Assembly (NCBI RefSeq): GCF_000253255.1 | Contig: NC_015579.1 | Coordinates: forward strand, 1 to 64,000 | Source of the DNA: Novosphingobium sp. PP1Y | Lineage (GTDB): Bacteria; Pseudomonadota; Alphaproteobacteria; Sphingomonadales; Sphingomonadaceae | Direction of reading: 5' to 3' | DNA length: 64,000 nt | Shown here: piece by piece, positions 1 through 8,271 of the stretch | Layout: each line of letters begins with the position of its first letter | How positions within the stretch are numbered: the first letter of the stretch is position 1 | Position numbers and translations under genes: made by a program | Notes under the pieces: model-generated | Seen by the model: the letters and a program-made list of their open reading frames with translations, nothing else | Told to the model about the DNA's origin: nothing | Database searches by the model: none

Positions 1-724
1 CGGGCGCATTTTCGACCACGAACTGGTATCCGCCGTGCAGCGCATCGCCGGCAACGGCACTGGCGATACGCGCTGGAAGGTGCCCGGCGTGCTCGACTGG
101 TCGACCGGCATCTATAATCCCCATGTCGATGTGACCCGCGATACGACCACGCTTTACGCCTCGGACCGCGACATCTTCCTGTTCCTTGTCGACGATTTGA
201 ACCCGATTGAGGCGGGCAAGCTGCCCGACGGATCCCCGGACCTGTTCTTTCGCGGCTTCTACTGCTGGAATTCCGAAGTGGGCGCCAAGACACTCGGCAT
301 CGCGAGCTTCTATCTGCGGGCTGTGTGCCAGAACCGCAATTTGTGGGGCGTCGAGGACTTTCAGGAAATCTCGATCCGCCATTCCAAGTATGCCGCGTTC
401 CGTTTCGCCCATGAGGCGGCGCCGGCCCTGACGCGCTTTGCCGATTCATCGCCTATGCCATTCATCAACGGCATCAAGGCGGCTCGCGCAAGGATCGTAG
501 CGCGCAGCGATGAGGACCGCGTCGATTTCCTGCGTAAGCGGGGCTTCTCGCGCGCCGACACGACCAGGATCGTGGACACGGTTCTTGCCGAGGAAGGGCA
601 TCCGCCCACGAGCGTATTCGACTTCGTCCAGGGCATCACCGCCCTCGCGCGTCGCAAGACCAACCAGGATGCAAGGCTCGACCTCGAGGGCAAGGCCAAG
701 AAGCTCTTCGATCGCGCGTCCTGA
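1..724 (+). CDS. DUF932 family protein, 3' part
   Basis: The reading frame is open from base 2, so the gene begins upstream of the window and only about 240 C-terminal residues are seen. The sequence (YNPHVDVTRDTTTLYASDRD, then a RGFYCWNSEVGAKTLGI segment and a basic C-terminus) fits the DUF932 family of plasmid and phage proteins, whose biochemical role is unknown. It is the first of a co-directional set (ParB-like, Toprim, DUF2493) common on sphingomonad plasmids. The GTG at 35 is only an internal codon. Confidence 0.75.
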   Translation, partial: GRIFDHELVSAVQRIAGNGTGDTRWKVPGVLDWSTGIYNPHVDVTRDTTTLYASDRDIFLFLVDDLNPIEAGKLPDGSPDLFFRGFYCWNSEVGAKTLGIASFYLRAVCQNRNLWGVEDFQEISIRHSKYAAFRFAHEAAPALTRFADSSPMPFINGIKAARARIVARSDEDRVDFLRKRGFSRADTTRIVDTVLAEEGHPPTSVFDFVQGITALARRKTNQDARLDLEGKAKKLFDRAS

Positions 725-737
725 CTTCGGAGGGCAA

Positions 738-836
738 CCGGAGGCGTCGATCCTGATGCCTCCGGCCGCGCCCGTTCCTCGCTCCCAGCCGTCGCTGCCT
801 GGCGCCGTCCTCTCAGAGTCAGAGGGCGGTGCCCTC
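738..836. repeat. Inverted repeats upstream of the ParB-like gene
   Basis: The 175-base gap between the DUF932 and ParB-like genes holds two perfect dyads. CCGGAGGC at 738-745 pairs with GCCTCCGG at 758-765, and GAGGGC at 822-827 pairs with GCCCTC at 831-836 around a 3-base loop. They could fold in the leader RNA or bind a regulator. No T-run follows, so neither is a typical terminator. Confidence 0.5.
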
Positions 837-899
837 GTTCGTGACGGGTTGGAAAGCCGAGAGAGAGGCTCCCGGCTGCTCGTCGCGGAGTACATTTCC

Positions 900-2999
900 A
901 TGGCTACTGCTGCAAAGAAGATCACCCTGTCGACGTCGAGCGACATTCCCTTCAACAAGCTGATGCTGAGCCAGTCGAACGTCCGGCGCATCAAGGCCGG
1001 CGTCTCTATCGAGGAACTCGCCGAGGATATCGTGCGTCGCGGCCTGCTCCAGGGCCTGAGCGTGCGCCCTGTCACCGACGAGGCCGGTGCCGAGACCGGC
1101 ATGTTCGAGATTCCGGCCGGCGGGCGCCGTTACCGCGCGCTAGAACTGCTGGTAAAGCAGAAGCGCCTTGCCCGCACTGCGCCGGTTCCGTGTATCGTGC
1201 GCGCAGAGGGCCTTGCCGAGGAAGACTCGCTTGCTGAAAATGTGCAGCGCGCACCCTTGCATCCTCTCGACCAGTTCCGGGCATTTCTGGCCCTTCGCGA
1301 GAAAGGCCAGTCCGAAGAGGAAATCGCCGCGGCATTCTTCGTTTCGGTCAATGTCGTCCGGCAGCGGTTGAAGCTGGCTTCGGTGTCGCCGCGCTTGCTC
1401 GAGGTCTATGCCGAGGATGGTCTGGGCCTTGATCAACTCATGGCCTTTACGGTGACGAGCGACCACGAGCGCCAGGAACAGGCCTATGAACGGCTAAATC
1501 AGGCCTACGACAAACACCCCCATACGATCCGGCGCCTGCTGACCGAGGAATCGGTTCGTGCATCGGATAAGCGCGTCCAGTTCATCGGCCTCGATCCCTA
1601 TCTTGAAGCCGGCGGCACGATCATGCGCGACCTGTTTCAGGGTGACGATGGCGGGTGGCTGCAGGACGTCGCGCTCGTCGACATGCTTGTGACCGAGCGG
1701 CTGAACGAGGAAGCGGATGCCGTTGCTGCGGAAGGCTGGAAGTGGGTCGAGACGGCACCCGACTTTCCCTACGGTCATACCTATGGTCTGCGCCAATTGT
1801 TTGGTGAACCTTCGCCTCTGACCGCAGAAGAGGAAACTTCCCGCGAGGCATTGCAGGCCGAATACGACCGACTGACCGAGGAATATGCGAGCGCCGGCGA
1901 GTTGCCCGATGATATCGACGCACGCTTCGGCGAACTCGAGACGGCCCTTGAAGCGTTCGAAGCCCGGCCCATGCGTTTCGAACCCGACGACATGGCGCGG
2001 GCAGGGGCCTTCGTCAGCATTGCGCCGGGCGGCGTGCTGCGCATCGAGCGGGGCTACGTGCGCGACGAGGACGAACAGTCGTTCGAATGCCTCGGTGAAC
2101 CGGAACGCAGCGATGCGATTGCCGCTGTTATGGGCGATGCTGGTGAGCAGTGTCTGACTGGCCAAGCCGGATCGCCGCAGTCCGAGGCGGAGGAGGACGA
2201 AGACCTTTCCCCGATCTCCGATCGGCTCATGACTGAATTGTCGGCGCATCGTACCCTGGCCCTGCGTCAGGCTCTTGGCGATGAGCCCGACATGGCCTTC
2301 CTCGCCGCGCTCCACGCTCTGACACTCCAGGTCTTCTACCATTACCGCACGGACAGTTGCCTGGACCTCGATCTCAAGAGCGTGAGTTTCGGGGCGCAGG
2401 CGTTGGGGCTCAATGACAGTGTCTGCGCGCAGGCAATCCGCACCCGCCATGACGATTGGGCCGCATTGCTCCCCAAGGAATCCGCGGAACTGTGGGAGGC
2501 ACTCGGCGACTGGGACGAGGCCCGGCGCCGGGCGCTCTTCGCGCATGTCGTCAGCATGTCGGTCAATGCCTTGCACGAAGCCTGGAACCGCAGACCGCGC
2601 GCACTCGCACATGCCGGCCAACTTGCCGCGACCGTGGCTCTCGACATGGTTCGTGCCGGATGGCGGCCCACCGTCGACCAGTTCCTTGGTCGGGTCACAA
2701 AGGCGCGAATCCTGCAGGCAGTCGCCGAAGGCAGGGGGCGCGATGCCGCCGATCGCATTGCGCACCTCAAGAAAGGCGACATGGCCTCGCAGGCCGAAGA
2801 ACTGCTTGCCGATACGGGCTGGCTACCCGAGCCACTTCGCACTCCGGGCGGCGCGCCGATGACGCTGTTGCCGGCCGATTCCACCGACGGCGAGGCCGCA
2901 AGCGAAGAATCGGAAGTGCCCGGCGGCGAAACGGATATCGGCGAATCTGCCCCGGTCGCCGACAATGATGCCGACGCCGAGGTAACCGCCGCCGAATAG
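900..2999 (+). CDS. ParB/RepB-like DNA-binding protein (large, plasmid type)
   Basis: 699 residues from the ATG at 900. The N-terminal 200 residues carry a ParB-like fold: a conserved segment SNVRRIKAGVSIEELAEDI, then GGRRYRALELL and LAENVQRAPLHPLDQFRAF, followed by a helix-turn-helix (residues about 140-170, EEEIAAAFFVSVNVVRQRLK). The rest is a long acidic extension ending in a disordered Glu/Ser-rich tail. Canonical ParB is about 300 residues, so this is the large plasmid form found beside DUF932 genes, and no ParA is in view. It probably acts in plasmid maintenance or regulation, but the exact role is not known. Open sequence continues upstream of the ATG to 510 but has no coding character there. 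Confidence 0.85.
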   Translation: MATAAKKITLSTSSDIPFNKLMLSQSNVRRIKAGVSIEELAEDIVRRGLLQGLSVRPVTDEAGAETGMFEIPAGGRRYRALELLVKQKRLARTAPVPCIVRAEGLAEEDSLAENVQRAPLHPLDQFRAFLALREKGQSEEEIAAAFFVSVNVVRQRLKLASVSPRLLEVYAEDGLGLDQLMAFTVTSDHERQEQAYERLNQAYDKHPHTIRRLLTEESVRASDKRVQFIGLDPYLEAGGTIMRDLFQGDDGGWLQDVALVDMLVTERLNEEADAVAAEGWKWVETAPDFPYGHTYGLRQLFGEPSPLTAEEETSREALQAEYDRLTEEYASAGELPDDIDARFGELETALEAFEARPMRFEPDDMARAGAFVSIAPGGVLRIERGYVRDEDEQSFECLGEPERSDAIAAVMGDAGEQCLTGQAGSPQSEAEEDEDLSPISDRLMTELSAHRTLALRQALGDEPDMAFLAALHALTLQVFYHYRTDSCLDLDLKSVSFGAQALGLNDSVCAQAIRTRHDDWAALLPKESAELWEALGDWDEARRRALFAHVVSMSVNALHEAWNRRPRALAHAGQLAATVALDMVRAGWRPTVDQFLGRVTKARILQAVAEGRGRDAADRIAHLKKGDMASQAEELLADTGWLPEPLRTPGGAPMTLLPADSTDGEAASEESEVPGGETDIGESAPVADNDADAEVTAAE

Positions 3000-3100
3000 G
3001 CGCGCACAGCAATTGGCAACTGGCCCGTCGAACCGGCATCGCCCGCGAAGCGCTGCTTCGCCTGAGTGCCGACGGCGGGCCTTTTGCATGGAGGTCCATC

Positions 3101-4153
3101 ATGATCGAGACAGCACACGACCTGGCGCGCGCCCTTGCCGACCGGGCCGAACTGGTGTGCCGGCATTACCTTTCCCACGGCACACGGCAGGGCAATTATT
3201 GGCAGGTGGGCGATGTCCGCAATACCGCTGGGCGCTCGATGTACGTGCGCCTCAGCGACACGGCCAAGGGTGTCGCCGGAAAATGGACCGATGCGGCAAC
3301 GGGCGAGCACGGCGATCTGCTCGACATCATCCGCGAGACATGCGGATTGGCCGATTTCAGGGACGTGACGGATGAGGCGCGCCGTTTTCTTCGCTTGCCA
3401 CTTGCAGAGCCCCAAGCCTCGCCCCGCCGGCAAGCCAGATCCAATGCATCATTCGGAAAACGAAATGCGGCCCGCCGCCTGTTTGCCATGGGCGTGCCGA
3501 TCGAGGGCACGCTTGCTCAATCCTACTTGCAGGGCCGTGGCATCGCTTCGCCAATCCAGGCCGAGGCCCTGCGTTTCCATCCCCACTGTTACTACCGGAC
3601 TGATGACGCTTGCCCGACGGAGCACTGGCCTGCCATGCTTGCGGCGGTCACCGAGCAGAACGGCAAGATTACCGGCGTTCATCGCACCTGGCTCGATCCT
3701 GACGGTTTCAACGAGGAAACACTCGGCAAGGCACCTGTTGCAACCTCGCGCCGGGCGCTCGGCGATCTGCTTGGAAACGCTGTGCGCTTTGGCAAAGCGG
3801 GGCCGGTCATGGCTGCTGGCGAGGGCATCGAGACCGTCCTGTCGCTGCGCTGCGCTCTGCCAACCATGCCCATGCTGGCCGCACTCTCCGCCGCCCACCT
3901 TGCCGCGATTGCATTTCCAGCATCCTTGCGCAGGCTTTATGTCGCACAAGACGTCGATCCGGCAGGCGAGGCCGTGCTCGCGGCGCTCATGGACAGGGGG
4001 GAACAGGCCGGCATTGAGGTTATCGCGCTGCCGCCCGCATTGGACGACTTCAACGACGACTTGCGGCATCTCGGCATCGACGCGATCCGCGAGCGTCTGC
4101 GTGTTCCTATGGCTGCTCAAGATGCGGCGCTCTTCCTGGCACCCTGTGCGTAG
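3101..4153 (+). CDS. Toprim domain-containing protein (primase/helicase-like)
   Basis: 350 residues, with ATG at 3101 preceded by GGAGG. The N-terminal half resembles the DUF7146 region of plasmid primase-like proteins (NTAGRSMYVRLSDTAKGVAGKW). The C-terminal half is a Toprim fold: an acidic glycine turn in AAGEGIETVLSLR (about residue 242) and a DxD-like QDVDPAGEAVLAAL near residue 285. Such proteins are thought to help plasmid DNA replication or repair by priming or nicking. No helicase domain is present, so it may be a stand-alone partner. It sits 100 bases after the ParB-like gene on the same strand. Confidence 0.8.
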   Translation: MIETAHDLARALADRAELVCRHYLSHGTRQGNYWQVGDVRNTAGRSMYVRLSDTAKGVAGKWTDAATGEHGDLLDIIRETCGLADFRDVTDEARRFLRLPLAEPQASPRRQARSNASFGKRNAARRLFAMGVPIEGTLAQSYLQGRGIASPIQAEALRFHPHCYYRTDDACPTEHWPAMLAAVTEQNGKITGVHRTWLDPDGFNEETLGKAPVATSRRALGDLLGNAVRFGKAGPVMAAGEGIETVLSLRCALPTMPMLAALSAAHLAAIAFPASLRRLYVAQDVDPAGEAVLAALMDRGEQAGIEVIALPPALDDFNDDLRHLGIDAIRERLRVPMAAQDAALFLAPCA

Positions 4154-4281
4154 GGACAAGGACGATCGTGGTAGGCTTTATCGGCCATCGTCTCGTAGGA
4201 CAGTCTCCTTCTCAGCAAGGCCGCGCCCTGGCCTTCGAAAGGGCGATCGGCCGTCAGGCCGCCCGGCCGGGCAACCTTTGC

Positions 4282-4345
4282 GGCGACTATTTTCCGGCGC
4301 GCTCCGTATCGGAGCGCTTTGCCATCGCGAACCAAAATAGTCGCC
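4282..4345. repeat. Nested inverted repeat in a 317-base intergenic region
   Basis: A perfect 12-base inverted repeat (GGCGACTATTTT at 4282-4293, AAAATAGTCGCC at 4334-4345) encloses a perfect 8-base one (GCGCTCCG at 4299-4306, CGGAGCGC at 4310-4317, loop TAT). The pair can form a two-tier cruciform or a strong RNA structure. It lies between the Toprim gene and the DUF2493 gene in a stretch (4154-4470) that shows no gene of its own. Confidence 0.65.
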
Positions 4346-4470
4346 GCCTTCGGTCCTTCGCTTGTCGCTTCGGCCCGTCGCTGCCGCGCCGGGTGCCAGC
4401 CCGCTCGTCCCGACTGCTTTTGTCGCCACGAAGGCCGCAAGAGTCGCGGCATGAGGCGATGGAGCATCCC

Positions 4471-5394
4471 ATGAGGCAATCGAACGAGCTTGAGCATACC
4501 AATACATCCAGCCCGACCGATCACGTTCTGACCGAACTGCAATTGTACGGCTATCGCCCCTTCGAGGACGAACCGGACCCCAGACCGCTTCCCGACGGCA
4601 ACATGCTGGCCGGTGCGATCGCCGACATCTTCGATGCCTTGATCGCTACCCTCGATGACACGCGCATGGAACCCGACCTCGGCGACCTACTCTGGTCCAC
4701 TGCGAACGTCTTCCATCGCGCCGCCGAGCGCGCCAACCGCGATCTCGACGATAACGAACAGGCGCAGCGCCGTTCGCAGCGCGAACAGGACGGTAGCGAG
4801 GTGCGATCCGTCGAACTGGAGCGGCTGATCGCACAGGGCCGGACGCTGGTGGAACGGCAGGATGCCTTCGAACTCATGCGCGATCAGGCGGCCGAGCATT
4901 ACGAGCGCCGCGCCGGCAAAGTATGGCTTCCTCGCAGTGGTTCCCGTGTCAATCACCGCAATCTCACCTCGGCGATGATCGACAGCCGCGACTTTATCGC
5001 GGCCCGCAAGCGCGCGCAGAACCACGTCCTGTTGCCCGAAGGTCCAAAGATTGCCTTTACCGGTGGCCTGGAGTTCAACGACCACAAGCTGATCTGGGCC
5101 AAGCTCGACCAGGTTCACGCCAAGCATCCCGACATGGTTCTGATGCATGGCAAGTCCCCGAAAGGCGCAGAAAAGATTGCATCGCGCTGGGCCGATGACC
5201 GCGGCGTTCCGCAGATCGGGTTTGCACCGGACTGGGCCAGGCATGGACGCGCAGCGCCCTTCAGGCGCAATGATCAGATGCTCGAAGTCGTGCCCGTTGG
5301 CGTTCTTGCCTTTCCGGGCACAGGCATTCACGACAACCTTGCAGACAAGGCGAAGAAGCTCGGCATCCCGGTTTGGCGGTGCGGGAGAGGGTGA
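4471..5394 (+). CDS. DUF2493 domain-containing protein
   Basis: 307 residues. The ATG at 4471 is preferred because GGAG lies 7 bases upstream; an in-frame ATG at 4459 is possible. The C-terminal 130 residues match the DUF2493 (SLOG-like, Rossmann-type) family: KIAFTGGLEFNDHKLIWAKL, then HPDMVLMHGKSPKGAEKIASRWA, and a PVGVLAFPGTGIHDNLADKA end. This fold class binds nucleotide-like ligands, but the role in plasmids is unknown. The N-terminal half is charged and helical. The stop overlaps the next reading frame (TGATG at 5392-5396). Confidence 0.8.
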   Translation: MRQSNELEHTNTSSPTDHVLTELQLYGYRPFEDEPDPRPLPDGNMLAGAIADIFDALIATLDDTRMEPDLGDLLWSTANVFHRAAERANRDLDDNEQAQRRSQREQDGSEVRSVELERLIAQGRTLVERQDAFELMRDQAAEHYERRAGKVWLPRSGSRVNHRNLTSAMIDSRDFIAARKRAQNHVLLPEGPKIAFTGGLEFNDHKLIWAKLDQVHAKHPDMVLMHGKSPKGAEKIASRWADDRGVPQIGFAPDWARHGRAAPFRRNDQMLEVVPVGVLAFPGTGIHDNLADKAKKLGIPVWRCGRG

Positions 5395-5676
5395 TGTTTC
5401 AAGCTGAAGATCTGATCACACTTCATCAATGGGCGAGTGCGGAAGCTGATCTGCCTACTGCAGACGCCTATCTTGCCAGAATTGAAGAACGCATTGCCGC
5501 GTTGGCTGATTTTCCTCACCGCGGATCCCCTCCTGACGACTTGATCGCCAGGTGTGCGAACATTGACATTCGAACGCCGCGTGTTGATCGGATATACCGT
5601 GGACAGGGCGGTCGTCACCGTGCAGCGAATTATCAGCGCGTCCCGCGATCTTGTGTCGGTTCTTCACAATTCTTGA
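5394..5676 (+). pseudogene. Frameshifted ParE/RelE-family toxin
   Basis: From the ATG at 5394 the frame encodes a ParE-like N-terminus (DAYLARIEERIAALADFPHR, then GSPPDDLIA). The expected C-terminus (GVRTLTFERRVLIGYTVD, QRIISASRDLVSVLHNS) continues in the +1 frame from 5551 to the TGA at 5674. One extra base near 5550 (GCC-A-GGT) separates the two halves. No antitoxin gene of the usual ParD type precedes it; the upstream neighbour is the DUF2493 gene with a TGATG overlap. The gene is probably inactive unless the extra base is a sequencing error. Confidence 0.7.
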
Positions 5677-5878
5677 AGTGCATGCCTTGCAGCGCCGCAA
5701 GTGTTTCAGCTCGCGACCTTTGCCGGCCGTTCAGCGACCAATTTTCGTTACCTGGGTGCCGACCAACCGCTTTTTGATCCCGCTTGATCAAATTTGTGGC
5801 CGGAAACGACTTGGCCGCGTTCAGGTGGGCAAATCGCAAAAGAGGCTATGTGCGGCGGTGATAGCACTGCGACCGCGC

Positions 5879-5915
5879 GAGGAGATTAAGCCGCCAGCAG
5901 CGGCTTAATCTCCTC
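5879..5915 (-). terminator. Perfect 16-bp hairpin over the higA stop codon
   Basis: GAGGAGATTAAGCCGC at 5879-5894 is exactly mirrored at 5900-5915 around a 5-base loop. On the - strand the hairpin covers the last codons and stop of higA. No T-run follows, so it is either an intrinsic terminator without a tail or an mRNA 3'-end protector. It would act in both directions. Confidence 0.55.
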
Positions 5916-6173
5916 AATGTCAGCGGCCTGGTCCACCAGTAGATCATAATGCGTCTGGAGGTTGAGCCAGAACTCCGGCGTCGTGCCAAGCGCCTTGGAC
6001 AGACGCTTGGCCGTGTCCGGCGTGACCGAAGTCCTCTCCTCGCATAGCCGCTCGATGCGGGTGCGGGGGACATGGATATGCTTCGCCAGCTTGCCTGCGG
6101 AAATGCCCATCTCCTCAAGGAACTCATGCTTGAGGATTTCGCCGGGATGGACCGGGGTTTTCAACATGGTCAT
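5886..6173 (-). CDS. higA: HigA-type antitoxin (XRE family)
   Basis: 95 residues from the ATG at 6173 (MTMLKTPVHPGEILKHEFLE). A helix-turn-helix (SAGKLAKHIHVPRTRIERLC) and the tail TPEFWLNLQTHYDL are diagnostic of the HigA/VapI antitoxin family. HigA binds and neutralises the HigB mRNA interferase and represses the operon. It lies 11 bases downstream of the toxin gene, the usual reversed order of higBA. The frame stays open further upstream, but the family start and the toxin gene argue against a longer protein. Confidence 0.9.
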   Translation of the reverse strand: MTMLKTPVHPGEILKHEFLEEMGISAGKLAKHIHVPRTRIERLCEERTSVTPDTAKRLSKALGTTPEFWLNLQTHYDLLVDQAADIEEIKPLLAA

Positions 6174-6184
6174 GACAACTCCCT

Positions 6185-6466
6185 TCAATGATAGTCCACG
6201 ATCTCTACATCTTCCGGGCCATTGTCGGCCCAGACGAAACAGATACGCCATTGGTCGTTGATCCTGATCGAATGCTGGCCCTCACGGTCATCGGACAGGG
6301 CTTCCAGCCTGTTGCCCGGAGGCGACCGCAAGTCGTCCAGATTCACCGCCGCCTCAAGCATTGCCAGCTTCCGCACAGCAGCCCGGAAGATGTCGTTAGG
6401 GAAACCCTTGCCCGGTTTGCCCGCCAACACCTGATTAACCAATTTTCCTTTGGCGCTCTGTATCAT
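6185..6466 (-). CDS. higB: HigB-type toxin (RelE superfamily)
   Basis: 93 residues from the ATG at 6466. Family landmarks are LEAAVNLDDLRSPPGNRLEA, then the catalytic-fold segment GQHSIRINDQWRICFVW and the end VEIVDYH. HigB proteins cleave mRNA at the ribosome and are held inactive by HigA. The 16-bp palindrome directly upstream is the likely operator. The frame extends upstream to 6712, but that part has no family match. Confidence 0.9.
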   Translation of the reverse strand: MIQSAKGKLVNQVLAGKPGKGFPNDIFRAAVRKLAMLEAAVNLDDLRSPPGNRLEALSDDREGQHSIRINDQWRICFVWADNGPEDVEIVDYH

Positions 6467-6490
6467 GAGATGATACGTATCATCGAGTGA
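6461..6490 (-). promoter_or_regulatory. higBA operator palindrome
   Basis: GATGATACGTATCATC at 6469-6484 is a perfect 16-base palindrome 3 bases upstream of the higB start. The half-site TGATAC recurs at 6488, and TATCAT/ATGATA at 6461-6475 forms a second dyad that includes the start codon. Tandem half-sites fit cooperative binding by the HigA dimer. Autorepression is known for the family; binding here is inferred. Confidence 0.6.
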
Positions 6491-6763
6491 TACATAATGC
6501 AAGGGGATTACCGGCCCTTCTGTGGCAGGGCCCTCGTTCACCGAAATCAACGAAACGACTACTCGTCGGCGTTGGCCGCGTCGATGCTTCTGAGCGAGAA
6601 CGGCGCTTTCAATGGTGAGCGGACCGCAGCGGTAGGCAAACTCAACGGCCGTTCCGGAGAGGTTCGCCCCATGTAGGACACTCGACGGACAATCTTCGAT
6701 ACCCGGAAGCATTTGGTCCGCTAACGCTAACGCGAACGAAACGGCCCTTCCCGGGGTAAATCC

Positions 6764-7705
6764 TCAGTTCATTTGACAAGACCAGCATGGCCGGTTCGCC
6801 CAATCTGCTGGAAATCCCATCGTGCGCAGCTGCTCGGGTAATCGAAACGCCGCAAGGTCCGCTACGCGTTGCGCGAATGAGGTGGCGGGGCTCTGGCGTC
6901 GCAGCATGTGCACCAGGACAACCAACGCATTGTAGATGAAGTTGGCGGGCTGCGCCTGTATGCCTTGTTCGGTGCGGGTTTCCACAACCACCAAGTCGTC
7001 ACTGAACCGCTTGATGTTAGGCAGGCGCTTAACTGTTTGCCGGTTCCAGAGGCGTCCATGATGTGCGCAGATGTTGCGGATATAGGACAGCAGCTGGAGT
7101 GTTCCCTCGAGCACCTCGCGACTGGGCATGTCCAAGTCCTTCGCCACCGCGGACTTTACCTTGACGTCCTTTGTCAGCGCAAACCAGCGCGAGAGCTCCC
7201 CGAACGTCATAAGTTCAGGCACCACCCACAGCGGTGGCATGAAGGGCTCGGCATACTTCTGCCGATAATGCTCGACGAACACCTCATTGCTGTCGCGTGC
7301 GCGGTTCGCAAGCGACGACAGCAAGTTAATGTGGTCGTAGCCCGACTGGAAGGCTCCGGCATCGAGGTGGGCATGCGAGCCATGCGCCCGTGTCAGTCGA
7401 TTGGTCCAGCGTGACCGCAGGGCGATCTCGATCCGCTCGATTGCTTCCATAACCAGCAGTCGCAGCTTTCGATCGAAAACATAGATGTCCACGATCGTTT
7501 CGAACCGGGTGCCTGGCTGGAAGCTCTTGGTCCGTGTCTGGCCATTACCGGCGGGCAGTTCGAAGGGTAGCCAATAGGCGCTGAGGCGGTAGTATCCAAC
7601 GGTTTCAAGCCAACGGCGCATCAGCGTCTCGTCGCCGCTCATCCCCCGTTCGGTCATGAGCCGAATCTGATCGTCTATCGTGGTCGCTGGCTTGTCATAA
7701 AGCAT
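6764..7705 (-). CDS. Abi family abortive-infection protein (Abi_2)
   Basis: 313 residues from the ATG at 7705, which has GGGGAGG a few bases upstream. The N-terminus KPATTIDDQIRLMTERGMSG followed by GYYRLSAYWLPFE is the signature of the Abi_2 (AbiD/AbiF) family. The C-terminal part has SYIRNICAHHGRLWNR, the HEPN-type RxxxxH motif expected of an RNase-like effector. AbiD/F proteins of lactococci stop phage development; the role here is inferred from family. The frame continues upstream to 7801, but that start would read through a hairpin and lacks the family N-terminus. Confidence 0.85.
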   Translation of the reverse strand: MLYDKPATTIDDQIRLMTERGMSGDETLMRRWLETVGYYRLSAYWLPFELPAGNGQTRTKSFQPGTRFETIVDIYVFDRKLRLLVMEAIERIEIALRSRWTNRLTRAHGSHAHLDAGAFQSGYDHINLLSSLANRARDSNEVFVEHYRQKYAEPFMPPLWVVPELMTFGELSRWFALTKDVKVKSAVAKDLDMPSREVLEGTLQLLSYIRNICAHHGRLWNRQTVKRLPNIKRFSDDLVVVETRTEQGIQAQPANFIYNALVVLVHMLRRQSPATSFAQRVADLAAFRLPEQLRTMGFPADWANRPCWSCQMN

Positions 7706-7706
7706 A

Positions 7707-7734
7707 GAGCCTCCCCGGTTACCCGGAGAGGCTC
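7707..7734 (-). promoter_or_regulatory. Hairpin sequestering the abi ribosome-binding site
   Basis: GAGCCTCCCCGG (7707-7718) pairs with CCGGAGAGGCTC (7723-7734), 11 of 12 bases, with a 4-base loop. On the transcribed strand the Shine-Dalgarno GGGGAGG lies wholly in the 3' arm, one base before the start codon. A closed stem would hide the ribosome-binding site. Upstream, 7745-7803 also has C6/G6 arms. No gene is seen from 7735 to 8008. Confidence 0.6.
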
Positions 7735-8008
7735 CAAAGAGTAACCCCCCGGTATTGGGCAAGCCGAAGCTCGAGGCCTGGGGGGTGTTGTTGACCCCCA
7801 TCTAGGGACTGACGCCCGGTCGGTCAATGCGTGTCAAGTCCGAGCGCCCAGATACTGCCGCGCCCCCTCCTTGATTGCGGCCGATCCAGGCAAACTCAGG
7901 CAGGGGCCGACCCAAATTAGCCGTTCAGAGGCCGATCGTTCGTTCTCAGGTCCGGCCCGGCTGCTTGCCCATTCTTTGTGCCCCAACTGGTTGACAAAAA
8001 CACCGTTC

Positions 8009-8036
8009 TTGAAATTCGGCTGCACCTTGTTATAAC
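8009..8036 (+). promoter_or_regulatory. Putative promoter of the AbrB-Doc pair
   Basis: TTGAAA at 8009-8014 and TATAAC at 8031-8036 are separated by 16 bases. The start codon follows only 6 bases after the -10 box, and no Shine-Dalgarno is visible, so transcription would start at or beside the ATG and give a leaderless mRNA. GTTATAAC at 8029-8036 is also a palindrome and a possible operator. A TTGACA at 7991 lies too far upstream to serve as the -35 element. Confidence 0.45.
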
Positions 8037-8042
8037 TAACGT

Positions 8043-8270
8043 ATGAACGCTAGCCTCAAAATCACGAAAATCGGAAACTCCGCCGGGGTCGTCCTGCCGA
8101 AGGAACTTCTGGCAAAATTGCGTGTGGGCGTGGGTGACACGCTTTACGTGTCAGAGACTCCGGAAGGTATCCGGATCACTGCGGCCAATCCTGATTTTGC
8201 GGCAAAAATGGCGTTGGCCGAGCAGATCATGCGTGAGGATCGGGATATTTTGAACGTCCTAGCCAAATAG
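8043..8270 (+). CDS. AbrB/MazE-type antitoxin
   Basis: 75 residues. The N-terminus SLKITKIGNSAGVVLPKELL is the swapped-hairpin AbrB/MazE DNA-binding fold, followed by VGVGDTLYVSETPEGIRI and a short acidic C-terminal tail that would bind the toxin. It is followed after one base by a Doc toxin gene. The tail (MALAEQIMREDRDILNVLAK) is typical of antitoxins paired with Doc. It should repress its own promoter, which overlaps the start. Confidence 0.9.
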   Translation: MNASLKITKIGNSAGVVLPKELLAKLRVGVGDTLYVSETPEGIRITAANPDFAAKMALAEQIMREDRDILNVLAK

Positions 8271-8271
8271 C

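Noticed and set aside
510..899. Longer N-terminus for the ParB-like protein
   Set aside because: The extension overlaps the DUF932 gene in another frame and is Arg/Ser-rich. The ParB-like similarity begins just after the ATG at 900.
1494..2765. 423-codon open frame on the - strand opposite the ParB-like gene
   Set aside because: It mirrors the ParB-like coding frame; the product has no recognisable family and no ribosome-binding site.
7834..8025. 63-codon - strand frame upstream of the AbrB-Doc pair
   Set aside because: It overlaps the promoter region and shows no family or ribosome-binding site.
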